Shown here in pieces: positions 55,534-64,000 of a stretch of 64,000 bases of DNA (positions are counted from its first letter, which is position 1; the number at the start of each line of letters is the position of its first letter). Source of the DNA: Agrobacterium tumefaciens (lineage in GTDB: Bacteria; Pseudomonadota; Alphaproteobacteria; Rhizobiales; Rhizobiaceae). Under the pieces are notes generated by a model that was given only the letters and a program-made list of their open reading frames with translations, ran no database searches and was not told where the DNA came from. The stretch spans positions 372,001-436,000 of the forward strand of contig JAGIAH010000009.1 of NCBI GenBank assembly GCA_017744915.1, given 5' to 3'. The translations under genes and the position numbers were made by a program.

Positions 55534-55575
55534 AAAAAACGGGGTTAACGAGTGTCAGTCCGGCACAAATGCCCG

Positions 55576-56313
55576 TCAGTTGAACGATCTGACGAGGCTG
55601 CCGACAAGCAGGTTCCAGCCGTCGATCAGCACAAAAAACAGGATCTTGAACGGCAGTGAAATCGAGGTGGGCGGCAGCATCATCATGCCCATGGCCATGG
55701 TGATGGTGGCGACGATGAGGTCGATGACCAGAAACGGCAGGATGATGAGGAAACCGATCTCGAAACCGCGCCGGATTTCCGAGAGCATGAAGGCGGGAAC
55801 CAGCACGCGGTAGTCAACGACATTGTCGGTCATCACTTCCTGGCCGCGCTCGCGGGCGATGTCGACGAACAGCTTCAGATCCTTGTCACGCGTATTGGCG
55901 TTCATGAAGGTGCGGAAGGGTTCGGCAATGCGCTGCACGGCCTGCTGTTCGTTGATCTGGTTCTGCAGCAGCGGCTGCACGCCATCGGTCCAGGCTTTGT
56001 CGAAGGTGGGCGACATGACGTAGAAGGTCATGAACATCGCCATCGACAGGAGGATCATGTTGGACGGGGTCGAGGCCAGTCCCATGCCCGACCGCAGGAT
56101 CGAGAAGGCGATCACGAAGCGCGGAAAGCTCGTGACCATGATTAGGATGCCGGGCGCGACGGAGAGAACCGTCAGAAGACCGAAGGTACGGATGATCCAT
56201 GCCGCGACGGAACCGTCTATCTGCGTGTTGAACAGATCGGACGGAAATTGCTGGGCATTGGCAAGGCCCGGCAAGGCGAGGAGGACGGCGATGGTTACAA
56301 GAAATCGAATCAT
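55576..56313 (-). CDS. fliP: FliP flagellar export-gate membrane protein
   Basis: A 245-residue protein with a cleaved-type signal sequence (about 1-20, ANAQQ) and four membrane segments. It shows FliP signatures (LSVAPGILIMVTSFPRFVIA, FVDIARERG, MLPPTSISLPFKILFFVLID). It is part of the FliPQR export gate. Last gene of the minus-strand flg operon; overlaps fliL by 4 bp. Confidence 0.95.
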   Translation of the reverse strand: MIRFLVTIAVLLALPGLANAQQFPSDLFNTQIDGSVAAWIIRTFGLLTVLSVAPGILIMVTSFPRFVIAFSILRSGMGLASTPSNMILLSMAMFMTFYVMSPTFDKAWTDGVQPLLQNQINEQQAVQRIAEPFRTFMNANTRDKDLKLFVDIARERGQEVMTDNVVDYRVLVPAFMLSEIRRGFEIGFLIILPFLVIDLIVATITMAMGMMMLPPTSISLPFKILFFVLIDGWNLLVGSLVRSFN

Positions 56314-56810
56314 TCGATGACAAAGGTCCGGAACATGACCTTGGATACGCGCCCTTGAGAGCGCAGGTCAACTCGTTCCTGAATGTCATCCTTAAGATAT
56401 TGAAAGCCGCGCGGCCCTTCCAGCTGCTGAAGGGAAACGGTGCGCACATAGGCCATGATGTCCTGGTGGATTTCCTCCGCCAGACTGACCTCGACCGGCC
56501 CCTTGAACATCAGCGCCACTTCGAGCCGCACCCAGTTCGTCGAGGGATAGGCGAGGTTGGTGGTGATGGGGTCGAGCTGGACGATGCCGTTCGCCTCGGC
56601 CTGGATTTTCTCGATGCCTTCGCCCTTCTGTTCGCCATGGCCGCCTGCGGCAGCCGTGGCATGCGCCTCGGCGCCGGCGATCCTGGGGGCGATCATGCCG
56701 CCCACCAGCCAGCCGCCACCCACGCCGAGCAGGGTGAGGATCGCGACCCCCGCAATGGTCATCACCAGCGGGGAGGATTTTTTCTTGACCTCGGTCTGTT
56801 CGTTTTCCAT
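56310..56810 (-). CDS. fliL: FliL stator-associated membrane protein
   Basis: A 166-residue protein with one N-terminal membrane segment (about 15-38, MTIAGVAILTLLGVGGGWL) and a C-terminal periplasmic domain ending VSKVMFRTFVIE, as in FliL. It supports the stator and motor torque. Overlaps fliP by 4 bp and is 28 bp from flgH. Confidence 0.92.
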   Translation of the reverse strand: MENEQTEVKKKSSPLVMTIAGVAILTLLGVGGGWLVGGMIAPRIAGAEAHATAAAGGHGEQKGEGIEKIQAEANGIVQLDPITTNLAYPSTNWVRLEVALMFKGPVEVSLAEEIHQDIMAYVRTVSLQQLEGPRGFQYLKDDIQERVDLRSQGRVSKVMFRTFVIE

Positions 56811-56838
56811 GGCTCAGCCCCGCTTTCGCATATCGGCG

Positions 56839-57558
56839 TCAGAGCGGCGAGAACAGGTCGACGACCTGCTGGCCGACCGGCGGCTGCTGCACTTCCGTCA
56901 GACGTCCGCGACCGCCATAGGAGATGCGCGCTTCGGCGATGCGCTCGTAGGAGATCATGTTCTGGGCATCGACATCCTGCGGCCGGACGATACCGCCGAC
57001 GTTGAGGATGCGGATTTCGTGGTTCACGCGCACTTCCTGCGAACCGCTGATGATCAGGTTGCCGTTTTCGAGAATGCCGGTCACCACGGCGGCCACCAGC
57101 AGCGTCAGCTTCTCGGAACGCTTGGTCTTGCCCTTGGCCTGGGTGTCGGTGTCGGAGCCGTATTTGATGCTGGAATCCGCATCCGGCGTCCAGCCGAAGA
57201 TCTGTGCCTTGGCCTTCCAGTTCAGGCCGCTGGCATTGGTGCGGTTACGCTCTGTCTCGTTGTCGAAATCGGCCTTGTCGTTGATCTGGATATTAACGGT
57301 CAGGATGTCGCCGATGTTCAGCGCACGCAGATCCTTGAACAGCGCGCCCTGGCTGTCGCTCCACAGCGAATAGCCGCTGGCCATGTGTTTTGGCTGCTTG
57401 GGATACATGCCCATCTGCGGGGTCTGGCTGAATTGCAGGCCGCTGCCGATCGGGCTCATCGCGGGCGCGTTGCCGATTTCCTTCAGGGTCTGGTTGTTCT
57501 GGCAGCCGGCGAGCAGGGCAAGCGGCAGGAGGAGGGCCGGAAGACGACGCGTGCTCAT
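56839..57558 (-). CDS. flgH: FlgH outer-membrane L-ring lipoprotein
   Basis: A 239-residue lipoprotein with the lipobox LLAGC near residue 18. The mature part has YSLWSDSQGALFKDLRA, IGDILTVNIQI and the C-terminal YGGRGRLTEVQQPPVGQQVVD signature. It forms the L ring around the rod. Overlaps motE by 4 bp. Confidence 0.94.
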   Translation of the reverse strand: MSTRRLPALLLPLALLAGCQNNQTLKEIGNAPAMSPIGSGLQFSQTPQMGMYPKQPKHMASGYSLWSDSQGALFKDLRALNIGDILTVNIQINDKADFDNETERNRTNASGLNWKAKAQIFGWTPDADSSIKYGSDTDTQAKGKTKRSEKLTLLVAAVVTGILENGNLIISGSQEVRVNHEIRILNVGGIVRPQDVDAQNMISYERIAEARISYGGRGRLTEVQQPPVGQQVVDLFSPL

Positions 57559-58091
57559 GAAGGATCCTTCGAAGTGTTTTTATCGGTTGCCTGAGACATG
57601 ATGCCGGCGACGGTTGCCGCTTTCTGTGCATCCATCTCGCTAAGAATGAGGCCCGATTGGCGCGGTGGCAGCTGCATGATGATGGCGGCGGCGATTTCCA
57701 CATGCATCTTTTCGAGCTGGGGTGCTGCGGCATCCGCCTTCATCGTTTTGTAGATGTCGACGAGGTTGCTTTTCGCCTGGTTGAGGAAGTGCTCGCGGCG
57801 CGCCAGCCAGTCCTCATATTCCGCCTTGCGGTCTTCCAGCACGGCAATACGCTCGTTGACATCGGCCTGAAGCTTTTCAAGCTCCTGCTTCTGCATCAGG
57901 TAACGCTGGTCGCGCGCCGCATCGGCGATGTTGGTGCAGAATTTCTGGATTTCGTCCTGCGTGCTGAGTTCCGAAACCACGTTCTGCTGGCTTTCCGCGC
58001 CGGCAGCCGGCAGCAGGAAAAGCAGCGAGGCAACGGCGGCGAAGCGAACGAGGCCATTCGAGAGCGGATTTTTGATCTGACGTTCCATCAT
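57555..58091 (-). CDS. motE: MotE, MotC chaperone-type periplasmic protein
   Basis: A 178-residue exported protein with a signal sequence (about 12-32), a central coiled coil (QELEKLQADVNERIAVLEDR) and a C-terminal MgtE-N-like part (EIAAAIIMQLPPRQSGLIL). In Sinorhizobium MotE stabilises the periplasmic motor protein MotC. Located between flgI and flgH, as in other rhizobia, with 4-bp overlaps on both sides. Confidence 0.85.
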   Translation of the reverse strand: MMERQIKNPLSNGLVRFAAVASLLFLLPAAGAESQQNVVSELSTQDEIQKFCTNIADAARDQRYLMQKQELEKLQADVNERIAVLEDRKAEYEDWLARREHFLNQAKSNLVDIYKTMKADAAAPQLEKMHVEIAAAIIMQLPPRQSGLILSEMDAQKAATVAGIMSQATDKNTSKDPS

Positions 58092-59209
58092 TGCAGCACG
58101 AGCTCCGCCTGAAGGGCACCGGCGGATTTGATGCCTTGCAGAATGGCGATGATGCCGTCCGCCTTAAGCCCGATGCTGTTGAGACCGGCAACCAGCGTGC
58201 GAAGGTCTGGCCCTTCGACGATGGCGACCTTGCCGCCTTCCTGCAATGCCATGATATCCGTCTGCGGCTGCACCGCCGTCTGGCCGCGCGAGAAGGGCTC
58301 GGGCTGGATGACCTGGGGCGATTCCGTTACCTGCACGGTCAGCGTTCCGTAGCTGACGGCGACGCGGGAGATGCGTACGTCCGCGCCGATGACGATCGTG
58401 CCGGTGCGCTCGTTGATCACGACCTTGGCGGGCGTATCCGTTTCCACCGTCAGGTTCTCTATCTCCGCCATCAACCGGGTGAGGTCCGCGACACGGGGTT
58501 TCTGCACCGCGATTTCCTGCGAATCGCGCGGTTCGGCGATCGGGTCACCATAACGGGCGCGGGCAAAGGCGTTGACGACATCGGCAACGCGCACGGCGGT
58601 CGAAAAATCCGGGTTGCGCAGCTGAAGGACCAGATTGACCGAATCCTTGAACTTGGATGGCAGCTCCCGCTCGATGATCGCGCCGTTGGGCACGCGGGCG
58701 GATGTGGTCACGCCCTGCGTCAGCGTTGCGGCATCGCCCTGGGCCGAAAAGCCGTTGACGATAAGGGCGCCCTGCGCAACCGCATAAATCTGCCCGTCCG
58801 CGCCGGAAAGCGAGGTCATGATGAGGTTGCCGCCGCGCAGTGACGAAGCGTCGCCTAGCGAGCTGACCGTCACGTCGACACGGCTGCCGGGGCTGGCAAA
58901 TGGCGGCAGGTTGGCCGTCACCATCACGGCCGCGATATTCTTGGCGTTGGACTGGCCGCCCTGCGTGGTGATGCCGAGGTTCTGCAGCATGGCGCGCATG
59001 GATTGCTCGGTAAACGGCGAGGAGCGCAGGCTGTCGCCCGTGCCCTGAAGGCCGACGACGAGACCGTAACCGATCAGCTGGTTGTCACGCCCCGCCTGCA
59101 GCGATGCGATATCCTTGATACGGGATGTATCGGCATGGGCTGCCGGGACGGAAAGGAAGGGCTGGGCCGAAAACAGGATGGCCGCGGCTATGATACGAAG
59201 CACTCTCAT
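58088..59209 (-). CDS. flgI: FlgI periplasmic P-ring protein
   Basis: A 373-residue protein with a signal peptide (about 1-26), followed by RIKDIASLQAGRDNQLIGYG and TNLPPFASPGSRVDVTVSS-like FlgI signatures (here TANLPPFASPGSRVDVTVSS), and the C-terminal LVAGLNSIGLKADGIIAILQ. It forms the P ring with FlgA help. Overlaps flgA and motE by 4 bp. Confidence 0.95.
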   Translation of the reverse strand: MRVLRIIAAAILFSAQPFLSVPAAHADTSRIKDIASLQAGRDNQLIGYGLVVGLQGTGDSLRSSPFTEQSMRAMLQNLGITTQGGQSNAKNIAAVMVTANLPPFASPGSRVDVTVSSLGDASSLRGGNLIMTSLSGADGQIYAVAQGALIVNGFSAQGDAATLTQGVTTSARVPNGAIIERELPSKFKDSVNLVLQLRNPDFSTAVRVADVVNAFARARYGDPIAEPRDSQEIAVQKPRVADLTRLMAEIENLTVETDTPAKVVINERTGTIVIGADVRISRVAVSYGTLTVQVTESPQVIQPEPFSRGQTAVQPQTDIMALQEGGKVAIVEGPDLRTLVAGLNSIGLKADGIIAILQGIKSAGALQAELVLQ

Positions 59210-59694
59210 TTCGCCATCACCTGAATGGTTCCATCCTTCATGACCGTGCCGTTGACGATGACGCCGGAATCGATGTTGCGCACCCGCACGATTTCGCCGA
59301 GCGAGCCATCGGTCATCGGCGTTCCCGAAGCCATCAGCGTCATGTTGCCGATGGTGAAGACAAGTTTGACGCTGGTGCCGCGCACCACCAGCGATGGTTC
59401 ACGCAAGGCGGCAACGGGAATGGTGCGGCCGGGAAGCAGGGTCTGCTTGGAGATCATGCCTTCCACTTCGCTGATATCGCTCGCATAACCCGCGGAAATA
59501 TTGGGATTGGTCACTTCCACCGGCTTCACCTGTTCGGGCGTGATCGTCTCGCCCGGATAGATGGTGCGCACGGGAACGAGCGCCATTGGCGCCTGAGCCA
59601 GAGCGGGCGCGAAGGCGCCCAGTGAAAAGGCAGACGCAAGGCACATACGGACGAGCGCCGTTCTGCTGCTGCTATTGTTCCGGCCAAACCTCAT
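59206..59694 (-). CDS. flgA: FlgA P-ring assembly chaperone
   Basis: A 162-residue exported protein with an N-terminal signal (about 12-34, APALAQA) and a SAF-type domain (VRTIYPGETITPEQV; LLPGRTIPVAALREPSLV; IDSGVIVNGTVMKDGTI). It is needed for P-ring formation. Short-form FlgA. 20 bp from flgG. Confidence 0.92.
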   Translation of the reverse strand: MRFGRNNSSSRTALVRMCLASAFSLGAFAPALAQAPMALVPVRTIYPGETITPEQVKPVEVTNPNISAGYASDISEVEGMISKQTLLPGRTIPVAALREPSLVVRGTSVKLVFTIGNMTLMASGTPMTDGSLGEIVRVRNIDSGVIVNGTVMKDGTIQVMAK

Positions 59695-59714
59695 GTTCGC
59701 CTGCCTTTCCGTTC

Positions 59715-60503
59715 TTACTTCAGGTTCTTGCTGACAATCGACGCCATTTCGTCAGCGGTGGTGATGACCTTGGAATTCATCTCATAGGCGCGCTGCGCCG
59801 TGATCAGGTCGGTGATTTCCTTGACGGCGTCGACGTTCGAGCCTTCAAGGTAGGACTGCTTGATGTAGCCGTAGCTCGGATCGTCCGGCACGCCGATCAC
59901 CGCATCGCCGGATGCCGGCGTCTGGGCGAAGAGGTTGTCGCCAAGCGGCTTCAGACCCGCCTCGTTGGCGAAGTTGGCGATGGTGAGCTGGCCGAGTTCG
60001 GTGAACTCGGCGGCATTGCCGATACGGGCCGTTACCTGGCCGGTGCGGGTGACGGTGATGTCCTGCGCGTCGGTCGGGATATTGATGTTCGGAATGACGT
60101 TGTAACCGTCGATCGTCACCAGATTGCCGTCGGCATTCTTGTTGAAGGAGCCGGCGCGGCTGTAGAGCGTCGAACCGTCGGCCGCCTCGATCTGGAACCA
60201 GCCCTGTCCGATGATCGCGACATCGAGCTTGTTGCCGGTCTCGATCAGGTTGCCCTGGGTGTGGATGTTGCGCACGGCCGACGTCTGCACGCCGAGGCCG
60301 ATATTGGCGCCTTCCGGCACGATGGCCTGGTTGGCGCGGTTCGGCACACCCTGCATGCGCTCGGTCTGGTAAAGAAGATCGGTGAACTCCGCACGCGCGC
60401 GCTTGTAGCCGGTGGTGTTGATATTGGCGATGTTGTTGGCGATGACTTCCAGATTGGTCTGCTGGGCGTCCATACCGGTGGCAGCGATGGCAAGAGCTCT
60501 CAT
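59715..60503 (-). CDS. flgG: FlgG distal rod protein
   Basis: A 262-residue rod protein with [20 protein letters not shown] at the N-terminus and [19 protein letters not shown] at the C-terminus, the flagellar basal-body rod signatures. Length is normal for FlgG. It has 18 bp to fliE. Confidence 0.95.
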   Translation of the reverse strand: MRALAIAATGMDAQQTNLEVIANNIANINTTGYKRARAEFTDLLYQTERMQGVPNRANQAIVPEGANIGLGVQTSAVRNIHTQGNLIETGNKLDVAIIGQGWFQIEAADGSTLYSRAGSFNKNADGNLVTIDGYNVIPNINIPTDAQDITVTRTGQVTARIGNAAEFTELGQLTIANFANEAGLKPLGDNLFAQTPASGDAVIGVPDDPSYGYIKQSYLEGSNVDAVKEITDLITAQRAYEMNSKVITTADEMASIVSKNLK

Positions 60504-60521
60504 GTCAATATTCCTGCTGGG

Positions 60522-60857
60522 CTAGATCTGCATCTTGGTAATGTCGAGATAGGCCGACACGATCTTGTCGCGCAGCGCGATGGCGGTCTGCAGCGATTGC
60601 TCGGCCGAAAGCACGGCATCGACCACTTCACGCGTGTTCGCCTTGCCCTGAATGCCTTCAAAGGAGGCGACTTCCGCCTTCTTCAGGTTGTTCATCGCAT
60701 CGATCGATACGTTGCCGAGAACGCTTGCGAAGCTTGCACCCGTCTGCTGGGCGGGCGTTGTCTGCTGGCTGCCGAAAACGCTTTCCGTCAGCGAGGAGAT
60801 GCCGCTTGCGCCGCGCGTGAGCGAAAGGGAGCTGAGTTGTTTGATGCCGTCGATCAT
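60522..60857 (-). CDS. fliE: FliE rod-MS-ring junction protein
   Basis: A 111-residue protein with a central [17 protein letters not shown] and C-terminal [20 protein letters not shown] motif typical of FliE. It connects FliF to the rod. Overlaps flgC by 4 bp. Confidence 0.93.
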   Translation of the reverse strand: MIDGIKQLSSLSLTRGASGISSLTESVFGSQQTTPAQQTGASFASVLGNVSIDAMNNLKKAEVASFEGIQGKANTREVVDAVLSAEQSLQTAIALRDKIVSAYLDITKMQI

Positions 60858-61273
60858 TGCGAAGCCTTCAGAAGGTCGATGGTGGAGGCGACGAGGTCGC
60901 GTGTCTGGCGGATGACCTGAAGATTGGCATCGTAGCTGCGATTGGCTTCGCGCATATCGGCCATTTCGATCAGGATGTTGACGTTCGGCATCTTCACCAT
61001 GCCGTTGCTATCGGCGGCCGGATTGCCGGGGTCGTATTCGTTGACGAAGTCGCCGCGGTCGACACCGAGCTTCTTCACCGTCACGCGCTCGACACCGCTG
61101 ACGCGGTCGAGTTCGGAACCGAAGGTGACTGTCTTGCGGCGATAGGGGTCGGCGCCGGGGGTGTCGCCGGTCGATCTGGCGTTGGCGATGTTTTCGGAGA
61201 CGATGCGCAGGCGCGTGGACTGCACTTCCAGGCCGCTGCCGGCGATCTTGCTCGCCGCACTCAAGGGATCCAT
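60854..61273 (-). CDS. flgC: FlgC proximal rod protein
   Basis: A 139-residue rod protein with the N-terminal [17 protein letters not shown] motif and the C-terminal [20 protein letters not shown] signature. Gap of 3 bp to flgB. Confidence 0.95.
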   Translation of the reverse strand: MDPLSAASKIAGSGLEVQSTRLRIVSENIANARSTGDTPGADPYRRKTVTFGSELDRVSGVERVTVKKLGVDRGDFVNEYDPGNPAADSNGMVKMPNVNILIEMADMREANRSYDANLQVIRQTRDLVASTIDLLKASQ

Positions 61274-61276
61274 GGC

Positions 61277-61669
61277 TTACCTCTTAACCGTCATCAGCAT
61301 CATGCGATGGAAGGATTTGACGAGATTGGCGTTCAGGTCATATTGCCGCTTGATCTCGCCGGTCTTGGTCATTTCTTCCGCAAGCGCGACCGAATTGCCC
61401 GATTCCTGCATGCCGATCTCGTTGTTGACCGGGTTGTCGCGCACCGCGATATTGTCGCTGAGCGTGCTCTCGCCGAAGTGGGCAGGGTTGGTCCTTGCCA
61501 TGCCCATCTGCTGGCTGGTGGCCTGCATGACCGCTTCGAAAGGGCTGACATCCTTGGCGTGGAACTTGGGTGTGTTGGCGTTGGCGATGTTGGTCGCCAC
61601 GACTTCCTGCCTCACGCTCAGCCATTCCGCTTGGCGGGATGCCAGATCGAACAGTTGAATCGGTTGCAT
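61277..61669 (-). CDS. flgB: FlgB proximal rod protein
   Basis: A 130-residue rod protein (QPIQLFDLASRQAEWLSVRQ; EVVATNIANANTPKF). ATG 61669 is the true start: GGAG lies 6 bp before it, and the in-frame ATG 12 bp upstream overlaps that ribosome site. First gene of the ten-gene operon flgB-flgC-fliE-flgG-flgA-flgI-motE-flgH-fliL-fliP; its promoter lies in 61670-61966. Confidence 0.94.
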   Translation of the reverse strand: MQPIQLFDLASRQAEWLSVRQEVVATNIANANTPKFHAKDVSPFEAVMQATSQQMGMARTNPAHFGESTLSDNIAVRDNPVNNEIGMQESGNSVALAEEMTKTGEIKRQYDLNANLVKSFHRMMLMTVKR

Positions 61670-61966
61670 AGACTTCTCCATCTCGTATGGCCCGAACCTA
61701 CGGGGCTAATCTTGCGTCAGACTTGCGGGGAGGGCGGAAGGCGCAGGCCAGGGGCCGGAGGCGGGACGGAAGAGGGACAGAGAAGGGTCTGCCGGAGAAA
61801 AAAGGTCACACCTTCGCCTTGAATGATTGCACGCAAGATCCTGCTGTCACGCCGGACCGGGTGTCATCCCACAAGTGCCGGCCAGTGGCTTTTGGAAGCG
61901 GTTTCCATCCGTCTTGAACGCAGCCAGATATTAGCGCTACAGTGGTGGAAACGGAGGGAGACAATC
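61670..61966. other. Divergent promoter region flgB / LysE-type exporter
   Basis: A 297-bp GC-rich gap between two divergent genes. The ribosome site GGAGGGAG (61953-61960) serves the exporter. No palindrome or small gene stands out. Confidence 0.5.
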
Positions 61967-62617
61967 ATGGATCTGGTAATTCCCAGTGCGGCCAATCTCG
62001 GCCTGTTCGTCAGCGCCACGCTGGTGCTGCTTCTCGTGCCCGGCCCAGCAGTCCTTTATATTTTCGCGCGCTCGGTCGAGCAGGGCCGCTCCGCCGGCCT
62101 CGTTTCGATCCTTGGCATCCATACGGCGACGCTTGTTCATGTCGTCGCCGCCGCCGTTGGACTGTCGGCACTTCTCGCCTCGTCCGCGCTCGCCTTCAGC
62201 GTGGTGAAATATGCCGGCGCGGCCTATCTGATCTGGCTTGGTCTCAAGAAGCTTTTTGGCCCGTCGGACATTCCCGATGTCGAGGGCGGTTTGCCGACGC
62301 GCAGCCGCATGCGCATCTTTCGCGAGGGCTTCATCGTCAACCTCCTCAATCCGAAGACAGCGCTGTTCTTTCTGGCTTTCCTGCCGCAGTTCGTCGAGGT
62401 TGACCGGGGCCATGTGGCGATGCAGATCGCTTTCCTCGGGATTCTCTACACGGTGATCGGCATTTTGACGGATGGAACCTATGCGCTTGTGGCCGGCACC
62501 GCCGGCAGCTGGCTGAAGCGCAGCCCCGTTTATCTGAAAGCCGAACGCTGGGTCAGCGGTTTCGTCTATATCGGCCTTGGTGTGACGGCGGCTTTTGCCG
62601 GAAACCAGAGGAAATAG
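61967..62617 (+). CDS. LysE family amino-acid exporter
   Basis: A 216-residue membrane protein with five or six segments and RhtB/LysE motifs (LLLVPGPAVLYIFARSVEQG near residue 19; EGFIVNLLNPKTALFFLAFL near 125). It predicts efflux of an amino acid or homoserine lactone-like compound. It lies on the opposite strand inside the flagellar cluster, between fliI and flgB, so it is an unrelated insertion into an otherwise continuous motility block. Confidence 0.9.
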   Translation: MDLVIPSAANLGLFVSATLVLLLVPGPAVLYIFARSVEQGRSAGLVSILGIHTATLVHVVAAAVGLSALLASSALAFSVVKYAGAAYLIWLGLKKLFGPSDIPDVEGGLPTRSRMRIFREGFIVNLLNPKTALFFLAFLPQFVEVDRGHVAMQIAFLGILYTVIGILTDGTYALVAGTAGSWLKRSPVYLKAERWVSGFVYIGLGVTAAFAGNQRK

Positions 62618-62770
62618 CCCAGGCGAAGTAGCCGCAAGTAGCATCCCCGACGGCTGTCAATGCAATATCGTCGCAAAGGGGCTCTTTGCGACGATCATCG
62701 AGAGTTTTGCTGTGGGGTGTTTCTCGTCGCCGAGATGGGCCGCGCGGCCTTCCGCTCGAGGGCGGCCGGA

Positions 62771-63334
62771 CTATTTTTCAGGACGATAGGTTTTCCCGGA
62801 GGATGTCTCGATCAGCCATTCGCCGTTGCGCTGCTCGATCTTTGTCAGCAAGGCATTGTCCGGCAGGGTCGAGCCGACCCTGACCATATACATGCCCGAA
62901 CCGTCTTCGATCAGAGCACGGCCGTTGGAGACATGCAGCAGGCGGAAGGAGGTCTGGCCGGGGAAGGGCTGGTCCTCGATCCCGGCCGCCAGATCGTTCT
63001 GTTTTTCCTTGCCGCCTGCGCTGACGGTCGCCGTCGTCAGCATGTCGGGCAGCTCCGCCGGCGGCGGGGTGTCTTCCTTGTTGCGGTTGGTCATGGCCAT
63101 GGGCGAAACGCTGAAGACTTCGCGCGGCCCGGTATGGGGCAGATCACGGGTGCGGTCGCCGCCCGCCACCCTTATTCCGAATTTTTCTTCATTGAAGAAC
63201 ACGTACCAGGGGAAAAAGGCTGCGGCGGCCGCAAGCCCTATGCCTGTCCATGTCAGAATACGGTCCGGCGTGAAGAAAACAGGCTGTGGCTGCACGTCGT
63301 CGACGCCGCTATTGTCGTTCCGTTGCTTTTTCAC
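62771..63334 (-). CDS. Flagellum-linked membrane protein of unknown function
   Basis: A 187-residue protein with one N-terminal membrane segment (about 27-47, ILTWTGIGLAAAAAFFPWYV). The periplasmic part has a PPPAELPD linker and a C-terminal beta domain (ALIEDGSGMYMVRVGSTLPD then EWLIETSSGKTYRP). That domain resembles a small PilP/FliL-like sandwich but is not assigned. It begins 2 bp after fliI ends, so it is translated with it; a role in flagellar assembly is likely. Confidence 0.7.
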   Translation of the reverse strand: MKKQRNDNSGVDDVQPQPVFFTPDRILTWTGIGLAAAAAFFPWYVFFNEEKFGIRVAGGDRTRDLPHTGPREVFSVSPMAMTNRNKEDTPPPAELPDMLTTATVSAGGKEKQNDLAAGIEDQPFPGQTSFRLLHVSNGRALIEDGSGMYMVRVGSTLPDNALLTKIEQRNGEWLIETSSGKTYRPEK

Positions 63335-63336
63335 GG

Positions 63337-64000
63337 TCAGCCTCTCATTCTCGGGTTTACCTGCGGCTGGTTGTTCTGTGCGCCGCCGCGCAGCGCGGTT
63401 GCGAGGTCCGCATAGGCGTCCTGTGCCGCCGGTTCGTCCGGAAGCTGTTTCAGCGTTTCGTAGATGATCGGAACCTGCTTCACCGCCATGTCGAGGTCGG
63501 GATCGGTGCCGGGCCGGTAGCCGCCGATGAGGCGCAGATCCCGTGTTTCCTCGAAGCGGTGCACCAGCGCCTTGAGGCGCGAGACCAGCTTTTCCTGATC
63601 CGGCGTCCAGGCCTTCTTGGCGAGACGCGAGATAGAGGCGAGCGGATTGATCGGCGGGTAGCGGCCTTCTTCGGCAAGGCTGCGATCCAGCACGATATGG
63701 CCGTCGAGAATACCACGGGTCGAATCGGCAATCGGATCGTTGTGATTGTCGCCATCCACGAGAATGGAGACGATGGCGGTGATGGTGCCGGTGCCTTCGG
63801 CGCCCGGTCCCGCCCGCTCCAGCAGGCGCGGCAGTTCGGTGAAGACCGAGGCCGGATAACCGCGGGCCACCGGCGGCTCACCCGAAGCGACCGCCACTTC
63901 ACGGATCGCATGGGCAAATCGCGTCACGCTGTCGATGATGAGGAGGACATTATCGCCCTGATCGCGGAAATGTTCGGCGATGGTGACGGCGGAAAGCGGC
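63337..64000 (-). CDS. fliI: FliI flagellum-specific ATPase, C-terminal part
   Basis: The C-terminal ~221 residues of the export ATPase; the gene continues beyond the window. The sequence enters at the Walker B region NVLLIIDSVTRFAHA, followed by GYPASVFTELPRLLERAG, GSITAI-like GTGTITAIVSILVDGDNHNDPI and DSTRGILDGHIVLDR, all standard for FliI/beta-type ATPases. It energises flagellar protein export. The gene at 62771 follows it in the same unit. Confidence 0.95.
   Translation of the reverse strand, partial: PLSAVTIAEHFRDQGDNVLLIIDSVTRFAHAIREVAVASGEPPVARGYPASVFTELPRLLERAGPGAEGTGTITAIVSILVDGDNHNDPIADSTRGILDGHIVLDRSLAEEGRYPPINPLASISRLAKKAWTPDQEKLVSRLKALVHRFEETRDLRLIGGYRPGTDPDLDMAVKQVPIIYETLKQLPDEPAAQDAYADLATALRGGAQNNQPQVNPRMRG

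Larger units (their letters stand above)
55202..55575. other. Intergenic region flagellin / fliP
   Basis: A 374-bp gap. It holds the flagellin leader element (55210-55252), an AT-rich promoter zone with three TTACTT copies (55401, 55411, 55435), a GGTAACC palindrome near 55480 and the fliP terminator. No gene seen. Confidence 0.6.

Noticed and set aside
1..64000. CRISPR arrays, IS elements, prophage
   Set aside because: No regularly spaced repeats, transposase genes or phage structural genes were seen in the window.

Overview
The window is a 64 kb piece of an Agrobacterium chromosome (Rhizobiaceae, Alphaproteobacteria). The evidence is the gene order: podJ, a fused phaAB antiporter operon, a che operon that begins with a soluble receptor and ends with cheD-cheT, then fliF-visN-visR, and finally flagellins plus the flgB-flgC-fliE-flgG-flgA-flgI-motE-flgH-fliL-fliP run. 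From memory this matches the circular chromosome of the A. tumefaciens/A. fabrum group around podJ and the chemotaxis/flagellar region. Coding DNA is GC-rich, tightly packed and rich in ATGA/TAATG overlaps.

Layout. 1-2741: the end of a PdeM-type nuclease, a universal stress protein, and a TIGR02186 protein with a TSUP transporter. 2986-6732: podJ. 7111-12770: a beta-oxidation operon (acyl-CoA dehydrogenase, a small winged-helix-like protein, thiolase, FadJ-type bifunctional enzyme) with a palindromic operator candidate in front. 13641-16935: a tRNA-Phe gene carrying a 3.2 kb AT-richer island flanked by 46/47-bp direct repeats of the tRNA 3' end. The island encodes a NYN-domain nuclease and a NACHT-like P-loop NTPase that overlap by 4 bp, and no integrase. 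16996-23689: an AlkB-like dioxygenase and the phaABCDEFG cation/proton antiporter. 24689-32523: the che operon (icpA-cheS-cheY1-cheA-cheR-cheB-cheY2-cheD-cheT; no cheW). 32654-38187: fliF, visN, visR and a membrane chemoreceptor. 38242-45932: a transporter-fused hybrid kinase, mscL, an aminotransferase, a UDP-glucose 4-epimerase and an unknown membrane protein. 46134-52001: a minus-strand housekeeping run (yacG, maf, infA, tyrosine phosphatase, UPF0262, hisD, DUF2948, murA). 52157-64000: tRNA-Thr, two flagellins, the rod/ring/export genes, a LysE-type exporter, an unknown flagellum-linked protein and the C-terminal part of fliI.

How the genes work together. Most of 24-38 kb and 52-64 kb builds or steers the flagellum. 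VisN/VisR are the master motility regulators, the che proteins process receptor signals into CheY1/CheY2 phosphorylation, and the fli/flg genes make the basal body, export gate and filament. The most novel-looking item is the NYN-NACHT pair in the integrase-less tRNA-Phe island. It has the architecture of a sensor/effector anti-phage system that I cannot match to a named one. A second non-obvious signal is a 13-mer shared by both flagellin leaders that can pair with the Shine-Dalgarno sequence.
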